Assembly (NCBI GenBank): GCA_020633335.1
Contig: JACKDU010000004.1
Span: 434,001-498,000 of the forward strand
Source of the DNA: Myxococcales bacterium
GTDB taxonomy: Bacteria > Myxococcota_A > Polyangia > Nannocystales > Nannocystaceae
DNA length: 64,000 nt
Direction of reading: 5' to 3'
The notes beneath the pieces are model-generated. The model ran no database searches. It was not told the DNA's origin and worked only from the letters and a program-made list of their open reading frames with translations. The position numbers and the translations under genes are program-made. Numbering within the stretch: position 1 is the stretch's first letter; every line of letters begins with the position of its first letter. This document shows positions 1-6,839 of this stretch, piece by piece.

Positions 1-28
1 GCCAGACGAGAGAGCGAGACGAGAGACC

Positions 29-202
29 ATGACCACCAAGACCGACACCGCCACCACCACCGAGACCCACACCGCCGCCACCGACGAGACCACCTGCGGG
101 CGCCCGGTCCCCTTCTTCGCCCGCAAGCTCGGCCGCCCGGCCCTCGCGGTCCGCTCGGGGATCCGCGCCGGCCTCCACGAGGAGGAATCGAAGCGCGGCT
201 AG
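29..202 (+). CDS. graspetide-type precursor peptide 1 (57 aa)
   Basis: Small ORF starting MTTKTD and ending ...EEESKRG. It has a Thr/Asp-rich N-terminal stretch (residues 1-22), then VPFFARKLGRPALAVR (27-42) and the tail SGIRAGLHEEESKRG (43-57). PFFAR is the established leader-helix motif of microviridin-class graspetides that docks on the ATP-grasp ligase. Two paralogues follow at 269 and 493 with the same block, and an MvdD-like ATP-grasp gene lies about 1.1 kb downstream. The start was chosen because MTTKTD recurs at the start of peptide 3. Upstream sequence is purine-rich (GAGAGCGAGACGAGAG) but has no clear Shine-Dalgarno. Ser43, Glu51 and Lys55 are at positions conserved in all three peptides and are the likely crosslink residues (inference). 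Confidence 0.75.
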   Translation: MTTKTDTATTTETHTAATDETTCGRPVPFFARKLGRPALAVRSGIRAGLHEEESKRG

Positions 203-268
203 CCAGCCCCCGCACCCCGCCGACCCGCCCCCTCGAAGCATCCCACCACGCGATCCAGGAGCACTCCG

Positions 269-439
269 ATGTCCCCGACCAAGCAGACCCCGAACACCAC
301 CGCGAACGCCGAGCTCGTCCCCGACTCGAACGTCGATCCCTGCGTCCCCTTCTTCGCCCGCCGGATCGGCCGGCCCTCCCTCAGCGTCCGCTCGGGGATC
401 CGCGCCGGCCTCCAGGAGTCCAAGGTCAAGCTGACCTAG
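269..439 (+). CDS. graspetide-type precursor peptide 2 (56 aa)
   Basis: Second paralogue, MSPTKQTP... to ...QESKVKLT. It carries CVPFFARRIGRPSLSVR (residues 25-41) followed by SGIRAGLQESKVKLT (42-56). AGGAG at 257-261 is a well-spaced ribosome binding site for the ATG at 269. The N-terminal 24 residues differ from peptides 1 and 3, while the PFFAR...RAG block is conserved. This is the pattern expected of a RiPP leader recognised by one maturase. The invariant Ser42, Glu50 and Lys54 line up with Ser43/Glu51/Lys55 of peptide 1. A Cys sits just before the PFFAR motif, as in peptide 1 (C23), but is absent from peptide 3. The mature product is unknown. Confidence 0.75.
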   Translation: MSPTKQTPNTTANAELVPDSNVDPCVPFFARRIGRPSLSVRSGIRAGLQESKVKLT

Positions 440-492
440 CGCCGCGCGCGATGATCCGATCACCTCCGACTCGACGCCACCACGAGCACGCC

Positions 493-660
493 ATGACCAC
501 CAAGACCGACCGCCCCGCCATCACCGACGACGCCGATACCAGCGCGGCCACCGACGCCCGCGAGGTCCCCTTCTTCGCCCGCAAGCTCGGCCGCCCCGCC
601 CTCGGCGTCCGCACCGGCGTCCGGGCCGGCGCCGCCGAGCAGACCCGCAAGCTCGACTAG
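493..660 (+). CDS. graspetide-type precursor peptide 3 (55 aa)
   Basis: Third paralogue, MTTKTDRP... to ...EQTRKLD, ending 29 nt before the oxygenase gene. It contains VPFFARKLGRPALGVR (25-40) and the tail TGVRAGAAEQTRKLD (41-55). An upstream in-frame ATG at 451 would add 14 residues, but the ATG at 493 reproduces the MTTKTD start of peptide 1 and is preferred. Thr41 replaces the Ser of peptides 1 and 2, keeping a hydroxyl eight residues before the invariant Glu49. Lys53 keeps the Glu+4 lysine. Conservation of hydroxyl, acid and amine in these positions is what a graspetide ligase needs, but the actual bonds are unproven. Confidence 0.75.
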   Translation: MTTKTDRPAITDDADTSAATDAREVPFFARKLGRPALGVRTGVRAGAAEQTRKLD

Positions 661-689
661 CCCGGCGACGCGCCGCGGAGGACCCCACG

Positions 690-1316
690 ATGTACGTCGA
701 ACGCGAAGACCTCTACCCGACCCCGACCCGGGTCGCCGCCGCCCCGGCCCTCTGGGTCGTCGACGAGTTCCTCGGCGAGCGCGAGATCGAGGCGCTCCTC
801 GAGCTCTTCGGCGACGAGGGCTTCGTGCAAGACCACGCCGATCACTACGGCTGGGACGGCTCGGGCTTCGCGGCCGAGGTCGCCGCCGACCAGCACCCGA
901 CGCTGGCGGCCGTGATGGAGCGGATCGAGGCGGCGCTCGGCTGCACCTCGAGCCTCACGCCGACCCTCCGCTTCCGCTACTACCCCGAGGAGCACGGCCA
1001 CCCGCCGCACGTCGACGCCTACACCGAGGGGGAGCACCGCCTGGCGATCACCGCGCTGATCACCCTGGTCGCCGCCGACGAGGGCGGCGAGACCCGCTTC
1101 GTCGACGCCCTCCCCGAGCCGGTCGCGGTCGCCCCCCGCCGCGGCCGGATGGTCGCCTGGACCAGCACCCTCGCCGGCGGCGCCGACGACCCGGCGAGCC
1201 GCCACGACGGCGCGCCGGTGCTCCGCGGCGCCAAGGGGGTGCTCCTCGCCTTCCTCTACCTCCCGCCCACCGAGCACCGCGGCGACCTCGACCTCGCCCC
1301 CCGGAGCGCCGCCTAG
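690..1316 (+). CDS. prolyl 4-hydroxylase-like Fe(II)/2-oxoglutarate oxygenase (208 aa)
   Basis: Member of the P4Hc branch of Fe(II)/2-oxoglutarate dioxygenases. The facial triad is visible as H107-x-D109 (PPHVDAY) and the distal H172. K182 (RGAKGVLLAF) would bind the 2OG carboxylate. GGETRF at 132-137 is typical of the family. Length fits a single double-stranded beta-helix domain. GGAGG-type ribosome binding sequence lies just upstream (CGGAGGACC). It sits between three PFFAR precursors and an ATP-grasp ligase, so the likely job is hydroxylation of the precursor or crosslinked peptide (inference from context). A general protein or amino-acid hydroxylase cannot be excluded. Confidence 0.85.
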   Translation: MYVEREDLYPTPTRVAAAPALWVVDEFLGEREIEALLELFGDEGFVQDHADHYGWDGSGFAAEVAADQHPTLAAVMERIEAALGCTSSLTPTLRFRYYPEEHGHPPHVDAYTEGEHRLAITALITLVAADEGGETRFVDALPEPVAVAPRRGRMVAWTSTLAGGADDPASRHDGAPVLRGAKGVLLAFLYLPPTEHRGDLDLAPRSAA

Positions 1317-1356
1317 CCATTCAGACCTGGCTAAAAGTTCAGGAACAAGAGACCCG

Positions 1357-2355
1357 ATGTCGACGTCGCCGAAGATCATCGTCCTCGCCAGGGACCCGGC
1401 GGGCGACCCCGACGCCCTCCTGGTCGCCGGCGCCCTCGCCGAGCGGGGCGCCGAGCTCCTCTTCGCGGCGACCTCCCCCTACCCCGCCGGCGCCGCCCTC
1501 GAGCTCGAGCTCCGCGGCGGCGAGCGCCCGCGGATCGGCCTCGGCGGCCTCCGCCTCGACGACGCCGACGCCCTCTGGATCCGCCACCTCGGGATCGAGG
1601 GCCTCCCCGAGGGGATGCGGGACGACGAGCGCGCGGCCGCGCTGACCCAGGCCGACGCCGCCCTCTGGAGCGCGATCGCCTGCGCCGACGGCCTCGTCGT
1701 CGATCCGCCGGAGGCGCTCCTCGCCGCCCCCGCCAAGCCCCGCCTCCAGCTCCTCGCCGCCCGCCTCGGCCTCGAGGTCCCGCGGGCGCTGGTCACCAAC
1801 GCCCCGGCGGCCGTGCGCGAGTTCGCCCGCGCCTGCCCCGGCGGCCTGATCTGCAAGCTCGTCGAGAGCGGCGCGATCACCAACGCCGACCCCGAGGCGC
1901 CGCCGCAGATGCCGACGATCGCCCTCGACGACGAGGACCTCGATCACCTCGAGGGCCTCGAGCTCGGGCCGATGCTCTTCCAGGAGCGCCTCCGCAAGCG
2001 CCTCGAATTCCGGGTGACGATCGTCGGCCACGAGCTCTTCCCGGCGGCGGTCGCCACCGGCGAGGCGATCGACGTGCGGATGCACCCCGCGCTGATCCGC
2101 GGCCTCCGGCCCCACGACCTCCCGCCGGCGCTCGGCCGCCGCCTCCTCGCGCTCGCCACCCACCTCGGCCTCAACTACGCGACGGTCGACCTCGTCCTCA
2201 CCGAGGAGGGGCGCTGGGTGCTCCTCGAGCTCAACACGACCTCGTACTTCGAACACGTCGAGCGCCACGCCGGTCTGCCGATCGCGGCCGCGCTCGCTGA
2301 TCTCCTCCTGGGCCGGCGACCGCCGCGGGCCCAGCGGGCCGCGCTCGCGGGCTGA
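1357..2355 (+). CDS. MvdD/MdnC-like ATP-grasp peptide ligase (332 aa)
   Basis: ATP-grasp ligase resembling the microviridin ester/amide ligases. An N-terminal Rossmann-like part (1-120) is followed by KPRLQLLAARLGLEVPRAL (127-145) and the ATP-binding Lys in LICKLV (K167). The adenine-binding hinge region is FQE (208-210), then FRVTIVG (218-224). The metal-binding end is D278, E291 and N293 in VLLELN, and GLPIAAALADLL (307-318) closes the domain. Family members activate Asp/Glu side-chain carboxylates as acyl phosphates and ligate them to Ser/Thr/Lys of a precursor. Three PFFAR peptides just upstream supply matching substrates. The 40-nt gap before it is comparatively AT-rich and could hold its own promoter. 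Confidence 0.85.
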   Translation: MSTSPKIIVLARDPAGDPDALLVAGALAERGAELLFAATSPYPAGAALELELRGGERPRIGLGGLRLDDADALWIRHLGIEGLPEGMRDDERAAALTQADAALWSAIACADGLVVDPPEALLAAPAKPRLQLLAARLGLEVPRALVTNAPAAVREFARACPGGLICKLVESGAITNADPEAPPQMPTIALDDEDLDHLEGLELGPMLFQERLRKRLEFRVTIVGHELFPAAVATGEAIDVRMHPALIRGLRPHDLPPALGRRLLALATHLGLNYATVDLVLTEEGRWVLLELNTTSYFEHVERHAGLPIAAALADLLLGRRPPRAQRAALAG

Positions 2356-2505
2356 GCCGCGCCCGCGCGGTGGGCCGCCGGCGGCGGGCGCATGGGCAGC
2401 GCTCGACCGCCGGCGGCCCGATCCGTGGCGGAGGCGCTCGCGGGCCGAGCCGCGCCCGCCCGCGCGGCGCAGCGCCAGCGCACGCCCTCCGCGGCCTGGG
2501 TCCGC

Positions 2506-2511
2506 TACTAT
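2506..2511 (+). promoter_or_regulatory. -10-like hexamer for the ECF sigma gene
   Basis: TACTAT ends 8 nt before the ATG at 2520. No Shine-Dalgarno lies between it and the start, so the transcript may be leaderless. Confidence 0.45.
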
Positions 2512-2519
2512 GCGCCGAG

Positions 2520-3176
2520 ATGTCGACCGACGAGCAGCTCCTCGCGGCCTGGCGAGCCGGCGAGCGGCGGGCCGGCGAGGCGCTCTTTGAGCGCCACTAC
2601 GAGTCGATCGCCCGCTTCTTCCGCAACAAGGTCGGCCACGACGCCGCCCCCGATCTGATCCAGCGGACCTTCCTCGCGCTCGTCGAGAGCCGGGAGCGCT
2701 TCCGCGGCGAGTCGAGCTTCCGCACCTTCCTCTTCGCGGTCGCCCACAACGTCCTCGGCCGCCACTACCGGAGCAAGCGCCGCGGCGGCGAGCAGATCGA
2801 CTTCGCCAGCGTCTCGGTCTCCGACCTCGGGCCGACGCCGACCGCCCTCCTCGCCCGCCGCGACGAGGAGAAGGCGCTCCTCGGCGCCCTCCGCCAGATC
2901 CCGATCGAGGCCCAGGTGATCCTCGAGCTCTACTTCTGGGAGCGGATGAAGGCCGCCGAGATCGCGGCGATCCTCGGGATCCCCGAGGGGACCGCGCGGA
3001 CCCGGATCCGGCGGGCGAAGCAGCTCCTCGAGCAGGCGATGCTGCAGATCGGCACCTCGCGCGCGATCATCGAGAGCACGCTCTCGGGCCTCGACCGCTG
3101 GGCCGCCCAGGTCCGCGAGCACCTCCTCAGCGAGGAGGACGAGGGCGCGGGCGAGGGCGAGGATCCGAGCGGATGA
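2520..3176 (+). CDS. ECF-type RNA polymerase sigma factor (218 aa)
   Basis: Sigma-70 family ECF factor. Region 2 spans about 8-90 (HYESIARFFRNKVG, then IQRTFLALVE and the RTFLFAVAHNVL block). Region 4 spans about 120-180 (IPIEAQVILELYFWERMKAAEI, then a helix-turn-helix ending GTARTRIRRAKQLLE). A C-terminal extension of about 35 residues follows. The start at 2520 is chosen because upstream sequence looks non-coding and a TACTAT element sits just before it. It is closely similar, including the extension, to the sigma factor at 10504-11130, which lies beside a kinase. No anti-sigma gene is adjacent here. It may control the nearby RiPP genes, but the sequence shows no direct evidence. Confidence 0.85.
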   Translation: MSTDEQLLAAWRAGERRAGEALFERHYESIARFFRNKVGHDAAPDLIQRTFLALVESRERFRGESSFRTFLFAVAHNVLGRHYRSKRRGGEQIDFASVSVSDLGPTPTALLARRDEEKALLGALRQIPIEAQVILELYFWERMKAAEIAAILGIPEGTARTRIRRAKQLLEQAMLQIGTSRAIIESTLSGLDRWAAQVREHLLSEEDEGAGEGEDPSG

Positions 3177-3195
3177 GCCCGGCCGCGGCCTTTGC

Positions 3196-3201
3196 TATCG
3201 T
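3196..3201 (+). promoter_or_regulatory. -10-like hexamer before the DksA-like gene
   Basis: TATCGT in the context TTGCTATCGT ends 8 nt before the ATG at 3210. Confidence 0.45.
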
Positions 3202-3209
3202 CGACCCCG

Positions 3210-3605
3210 ATGTCCCCCGCTGAGCTCGCCGCCCTCCGGGCCCGCCTCGTCGAAGCCCGCCGCGCGCTGGTCGACGCCGGCGACCTGCCGATCGAGCACG
3301 GCCGCGACGACGCGATCACGAAGGTCGACGACGACGCCGCCCCCCTCGCCGAGATGGAGCAGGTGATCGCGTCGCGCCGCAACCAGGGGCGCAGCGAGGC
3401 GCTCGCGCGGATCGACGCCGCGATCCGCCGCATCGACGCGGCCCCCGACGAGTTCGGGATCTGCGAGGGCTGCGACGAGCCGATCCCGACGGCCCGCCTC
3501 CTCCTCCTCCCCCACGTCCGCCTCTGCGCCGCCTGCCAGGCCGAGGAGGAGGGCGAACGCGCGCGCACGCCCGGCGGTCGCCGGCACATCACCGACTACC
3601 GCTAG
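3210..3605 (+). CDS. DksA/TraR-type zinc-finger protein (131 aa)
   Basis: Small protein with an N-terminal coiled-coil region (about 4-80, Ala/Arg/Glu-rich) and a C-terminal four-Cys zinc finger, C85-x2-C88-x17-C106-x2-C109 (FGICEGCDE...RLCAACQ). This spacing is that of DksA/TraR proteins, which bind the secondary channel of RNA polymerase and modulate transcription initiation, often with ppGpp. ATG 3210 is preferred over an upstream TTG because a TATCGT element sits directly before it. It lies 33 nt after the ECF sigma gene on the same strand, so two RNA polymerase effectors are neighbours. The acidic coiled-coil tip that defines true DksA is not clearly recognisable, so it is called only a family member. 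Confidence 0.8.
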   Translation: MSPAELAALRARLVEARRALVDAGDLPIEHGRDDAITKVDDDAAPLAEMEQVIASRRNQGRSEALARIDAAIRRIDAAPDEFGICEGCDEPIPTARLLLLPHVRLCAACQAEEEGERARTPGGRRHITDYR

Positions 3606-3680
3606 CCGAGGTCGCAGCGGTCGAGGATCGGCGGCGCCGCGGGGGCGAGGGCGCCGGGCTCATGACCCGCGGGCGCCTGC

Positions 3681-3686
3681 TATCCT
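3681..3686 (+). promoter_or_regulatory. -10-like hexamer before the radical SAM gene
   Basis: TATCCT in TGCTATCCT ends 7 nt before the ATG at 3694. No ribosome binding site fits between them. Confidence 0.45.
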
Positions 3687-3693
3687 CGCGGCG

Positions 3694-5082
3694 ATGAGCC
3701 TCGAGAAGATGCGGCGGCGGCTGCCGGTGGTCACCTCCCTGCCCCGCTCGGGGAGCCGCAAGGTGCTGCCGCTCGCGCCCGGCGAGCTCCACCGCCCGCG
3801 CCTCGCGGTCTGGGAATTCACCCTCGCCTGCGACCAGCGCTGCCTCCACTGCGGGCCGCGCTCGACCGTCCGCCGCCCCGGCGAGCTGAGCACCGAGGAG
3901 GCGCTCGCGCTGGTCGGCGAGCTGGCGGCCGCCGGCGTCGGCGAGGTCGTGCTCATCGGCGGCGAGGCCTACCTCCGCGACGACTTCATCCTGGTGATCC
4001 GGGCGATCCGCGAGGCCGGGATGGCCTGCGGGATCACCACCGGCGGCTACAACCTGACGCCAGCGCGCGCCGAGGCGATGGCCGAGGCCGGGGTCCAGAG
4101 CGTGTCGGTGTCGATCGACGGCCTCGAGCGCTCGCACGACCACGTCCGGGGCCGCCCGAATAGCTGGAGGCGGGCCTTCCAGGCGCTCGCCAACGTCCGC
4201 GCCGTCGGGATCCGGGCGGCCACCAACACCCAGGTAAACCAGCTCACCCGCACCGAGCTGGTGGCCCTCGCCGAGCTCCTCGCGCCGGCCGGGGTCAAGG
4301 CCTGGCAGATCCAGATCACCGTCGCCCACGGCAACGCCGCCGATCACCCGGAGCTCCTCCTCCAGCCCTACATGATGGAGGCGCTCTACGGCGAGCTCGA
4401 GCGCACCCTCGATCGCTGCGACGCCCTCGGGATCGCGGTCTGGCCCGCCAACAGCGTCGGCTACTTCGGGCCCCTCGAGCACCGCCTGCGGGCGCGGAGC
4501 GGCGGCCACTGGGGGGGCTGCAGCGCCGGCACCAGCGTCGTCGGCATCGAGAGCGACGGGGCGATCAAGAGCTGCCCGACCCTCGGCGGCCCGAGCAACA
4601 CCGGCGGCCACTGGCGCGAGCACGGCCTCGAGGCGATCTGGTCGCGGGCGCCGGAGATCCGCTACAACGGCGGCCGCACGCTCGACGACCTCTGGGGCTA
4701 CTGCCGCGAGTGCTACTACGCCGAGACCTGCATGGCCGGCTGCACCGCGGCGACCGAGCCGCTCCTCGGCCGCCCGGGCAACAACCCCTACTGCTTCCAC
4801 CGCGCCGAGGAGCTCGGCCGCCAGGGCCTCCGCGAGCGGATCGAGCAGGTCGCGCCCTCGGGCGGCCAGGGCTTCGACAACGGGCTCTTCCGGCTGATCC
4901 GCGAGTGGATCGATCCCGCGCGCCGCGAGTCTGAGGGGCCGGTGTCGATCGACGAGCCCCGGGTCTCGCGCCTGGTCGAGCCGAGCGGGCCCGGCCGGCC
5001 GGTCGACGTCGCCGCCTTCACGGCCGAGCAGGATCGAACGCGGCGGGCGGCCGCGGGCGGCGACGCCGAGCAGGGCCCGTGA
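3694..5082 (+). CDS. radical SAM/SPASM protein, putative peptide maturase (462 aa)
   Basis: The radical SAM cluster motif is C46-x3-C50-x2-C53 (FTLACDQRCLHC) in a TIM-barrel covering about 36-240. The SPASM-type auxiliary iron-sulfur region holds C276, C294, C337, C340, C346, C350 and C367. This Cys-rich C-terminus is typical of RiPP maturases and anaerobic sulfatase maturases, which use a 5'-deoxyadenosyl radical to modify peptide side chains. There is no RiPP recognition domain at the N-terminus that I can see. It lies 1.3 kb after the ATP-grasp gene and 178 nt before four paralogous AYGGPP-containing lipoproteins. Its substrate could be either set or neither. The last 50 residues are low-complexity. 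Confidence 0.85.
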   Translation: MSLEKMRRRLPVVTSLPRSGSRKVLPLAPGELHRPRLAVWEFTLACDQRCLHCGPRSTVRRPGELSTEEALALVGELAAAGVGEVVLIGGEAYLRDDFILVIRAIREAGMACGITTGGYNLTPARAEAMAEAGVQSVSVSIDGLERSHDHVRGRPNSWRRAFQALANVRAVGIRAATNTQVNQLTRTELVALAELLAPAGVKAWQIQITVAHGNAADHPELLLQPYMMEALYGELERTLDRCDALGIAVWPANSVGYFGPLEHRLRARSGGHWGGCSAGTSVVGIESDGAIKSCPTLGGPSNTGGHWREHGLEAIWSRAPEIRYNGGRTLDDLWGYCRECYYAETCMAGCTAATEPLLGRPGNNPYCFHRAEELGRQGLRERIEQVAPSGGQGFDNGLFRLIREWIDPARRESEGPVSIDEPRVSRLVEPSGPGRPVDVAAFTAEQDRTRRAAAGGDAEQGP

Positions 5083-5094
5083 GGAGCGTCCCCG

Positions 5095-5129
5095 CGACGC
5101 GACGCGACACGACGCGACACGACACGACG
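5095..5129 (+). repeat. pentanucleotide tandem repeat CGAC(G/A), 7 units
   Basis: Seven tandem copies of CGACG or CGACA lie in the gap between the radical SAM gene and the first zinc-ribbon lipoprotein gene. Function unknown. Confidence 0.7.
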
Positions 5130-5248
5130 CGAACGCAGCGCGAGCGTCGTCGAAGAATCCGCCGCGGCCCCGAATGAGGACGAGCCGCATCGCGGGTGAC
5201 GCAGAACCTGCAGAGGGCGCGGCCCTGGTTCGTGTTCCGCGAGATCGA

Positions 5249-5254
5249 TAGGAT
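5249..5254 (+). promoter_or_regulatory. -10-like hexamer before the lipoprotein gene at 5261
   Basis: TAGGAT ends 6 nt before the ATG at 5261. Confidence 0.4.
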
Positions 5255-5260
5255 CGCCCC

Positions 5261-5722
5261 ATGAGAATCTGTCCGGGCTGCTCCCGTCACCTCCGCGCGG
5301 ACGCGACGACCTGTCCCTTCTGCCAGAAGACGACGCAAGCGCCGACGGCCGCCGCCCTCGCGCTCACCCTGGTCGCCGGCGTCGCCAGCGTCACGCTGGT
5401 CGGCTGCACCGGCGACGACAAGGCCTCGACCTCCGACGCCACCGGGATCTCCGCCAGCGCCTACGGCGGGCCGCCCCCCGGCACCACCGACATCACCGCG
5501 ACCACGGACCCGAACACCTCGTCGATCTCGGGGACCGCCTATGGCTCGCCGCCCCCGGACTCCGAGAGCGGCCCCTCGACCACGACGACCACCGACGGGA
5601 GCTCGAGCGGGACCGAGTCGTCGAGCACCGGCACCGACTCCGACACCTCGACCGGCACAGGCACCGGCACCGACTCGGACACCTCGAGCGGCACCGACAC
5701 CTCGACCTCGACCTCGGGCTGA
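5261..5722 (+). CDS. zinc-ribbon-headed lipoprotein paralogue 1 (153 aa)
   Basis: Unrecognised family with an odd layout. Residues 1-21 form a compact zinc ribbon, C4-x2-C7 and C18-x2-C21 (CPGC...CPFC). A hydrophobic segment (about 30-48) ends in the lipobox-like LVGC49, followed by DD. The remaining 100 residues are Ser/Thr/Asp/Gly-rich linker containing the motifs ASAYGGPPPG and TAYGSPPPD. If the lipobox is used, the ribbon is the cytoplasmic part of the signal peptide and the tail is displayed on a membrane. Three paralogues follow at 5844, 6414 and 7271 (opposite strand). TAGGAT 6 nt before the ATG suggests its own promoter. Confidence 0.65.
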   Translation: MRICPGCSRHLRADATTCPFCQKTTQAPTAAALALTLVAGVASVTLVGCTGDDKASTSDATGISASAYGGPPPGTTDITATTDPNTSSISGTAYGSPPPDSESGPSTTTTTDGSSSGTESSSTGTDSDTSTGTGTGTDSDTSSGTDTSTSTSG

Positions 5723-5843
5723 GCGCCCGGGGTCGTCAGCCCTCGGATCGGCGACGAGCCATGCGCGCCCACGCGCGGTGGTCTGCTGCGGCGCTGGCTC
5801 GATCGAGCATGCGAGCCGGTCGCCGAAGGGCGATACTCCAGCG

Positions 5844-6281
5844 ATGAAGCTCTGCCCGGCCTGCGCCCGCCACGTCGCCGTCCGCGAGTCGACCTGTCCC
5901 TTCTGCCAGCGACCCCTGGCGACACCGGCCTCCTCGCTCGCGCTCACTCTGGTCGCCGGGGTCGCCAGCGTGACGCTCGTCGCTTGCGCCGGCGACGACA
6001 AGGCCTCGACCTCTGGCGCGTCGTCGACGACCTCCACCGACGCGACCTCGTCGACGACCCAGGAAGGCACGTCGTCGTCGGTCACGACCTACGACGCGGG
6101 CGTCGCCGCCTACGGCGGGCCGCCCACCGATAGCTACTCGACCAACTACTCGACCACCGACGCGAGCACGGGCGGGACCGAGTCGTCGAGCACCGGCACC
6201 GACTCCGACACCTCGACCGGCACCGACTCCGACACCTCGACCGGCACCGCCACCGACACGTCCTCCTCGACCTCTGGCTGA
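5844..6281 (+). CDS. zinc-ribbon-headed lipoprotein paralogue 2 (145 aa)
   Basis: Same plan as its neighbours: a ribbon with C4, C7, C18, C21 (CPACARH...STCPFC), a hydrophobic stretch (32-47) ending LVAC48, then a Ser/Thr/Asp-rich tail. The conserved VAAYGGPPTD lies near residue 92. The tail has two exact copies of a 24-bp repeat at 6195-6242 encoding GTDSDTST. The ATG at 5844 is fixed by GATACT six nt upstream, an arrangement also seen at 6414 and 7271. The tail looks like a flexible spacer without a folded domain, so the conserved features are the ribbon, the lipobox and the AYGGPP block. Confidence 0.65.
   Translation: MKLCPACARHVAVRESTCPFCQRPLATPASSLALTLVAGVASVTLVACAGDDKASTSGASSTTSTDATSSTTQEGTSSSVTTYDAGVAAYGGPPTDSYSTNYSTTDASTGGTESSSTGTDSDTSTGTDSDTSTGTATDTSSSTSG
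6195..6242 (+). repeat. two exact 24-bp direct repeats inside the linker of paralogue 2
   Basis: Units 6195-6218 and 6219-6242 encode the linker repeat GTDSDTST. They are in-frame and coding, so this is linker expansion. Confidence 0.7.
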
Positions 6282-6413
6282 GGCCTCGGCTCGGCGACGA
6301 GCCACGCGCGCCCACGCGCGCGGCGAGCCCGAGCGCCGGACGCAGCCCGGGCTCATCTGCGGATGCGAGCGATCGGGCATGCGAGCCGGTCGCCGACCGG
6401 CGATACTCCGGCG

Positions 6414-6833
6414 ATGAAGCTCTGCCCGGCCTGCGCCCGCCACATCGCCGCCCGCGAAACGACCTGTCCCTTCTGCCATGCCAGCCTCGGCGTCGGAGCG
6501 GGCCCCGGCGCCCGGGTCCTCGCCCTCGGGCTCGCGGCCGGGCTCGCGGTCAGCGGCTGCGGCGACGACGGCAAGACCTCCGAGTCGTCGAGCTCGTCGT
6601 CGACGTCGACCTCCTCCGACGGGTCGTCGACCTCCTCGACCGCTGCGACCGACACCGACGCCTCCTCGGGCACGGACTCCGGGACCGCGACGTCGACGAC
6701 GACGGCCGCGGAGACGGACACCGCGACGTCGACGACGGACCCCTCGGGCGGGGTCGCCAGCGCCTACGGCGCGCCGCCGATCCCGGATCAGCTCGCGCCG
6801 GACGCCGACTGCCCGCAGAGCCCGCAGCCCTGA
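6414..6833 (+). CDS. zinc-ribbon-headed lipoprotein paralogue 3 (139 aa)
   Basis: Zinc ribbon with C4, C7, C18, C21 (CPACARH...TTCPFC), then a hydrophobic segment ending in the lipobox AVSGC49 followed by GDDGK. The tail is Ser/Thr-rich and contains ASAYGAPPIPD before the C-terminus. The 5' flank repeats the sequence before paralogue 2 (GCGATACTCCxGCG before the ATG), so promoter and gene were duplicated together. It converges with the fourth paralogue, their ends being 6 nt apart. Function unknown. Confidence 0.65.
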   Translation: MKLCPACARHIAARETTCPFCHASLGVGAGPGARVLALGLAAGLAVSGCGDDGKTSESSSSSSTSTSSDGSSTSSTAATDTDASSGTDSGTATSTTTAAETDTATSTTDPSGGVASAYGAPPIPDQLAPDADCPQSPQP

Positions 6834-6839
6834 TCCGGC

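Noticed and set aside
451..492. Upstream ATG that would lengthen precursor peptide 3 by 14 residues
   Set aside because: The start at 493 restores the MTTKTD beginning shared with peptide 1, and no ribosome binding site precedes 451.
4710..4934. Short plus-strand frame within the radical SAM gene
   Set aside because: It overlaps the SPASM Cys-rich region in another frame. Its translation is Arg/Pro-rich and shows no motif.
6195..6242. Direct repeats that might look like a CRISPR or tandem element
   Set aside because: They are in-frame codons of the Ser/Thr/Asp linker, with no spacers and only two units.
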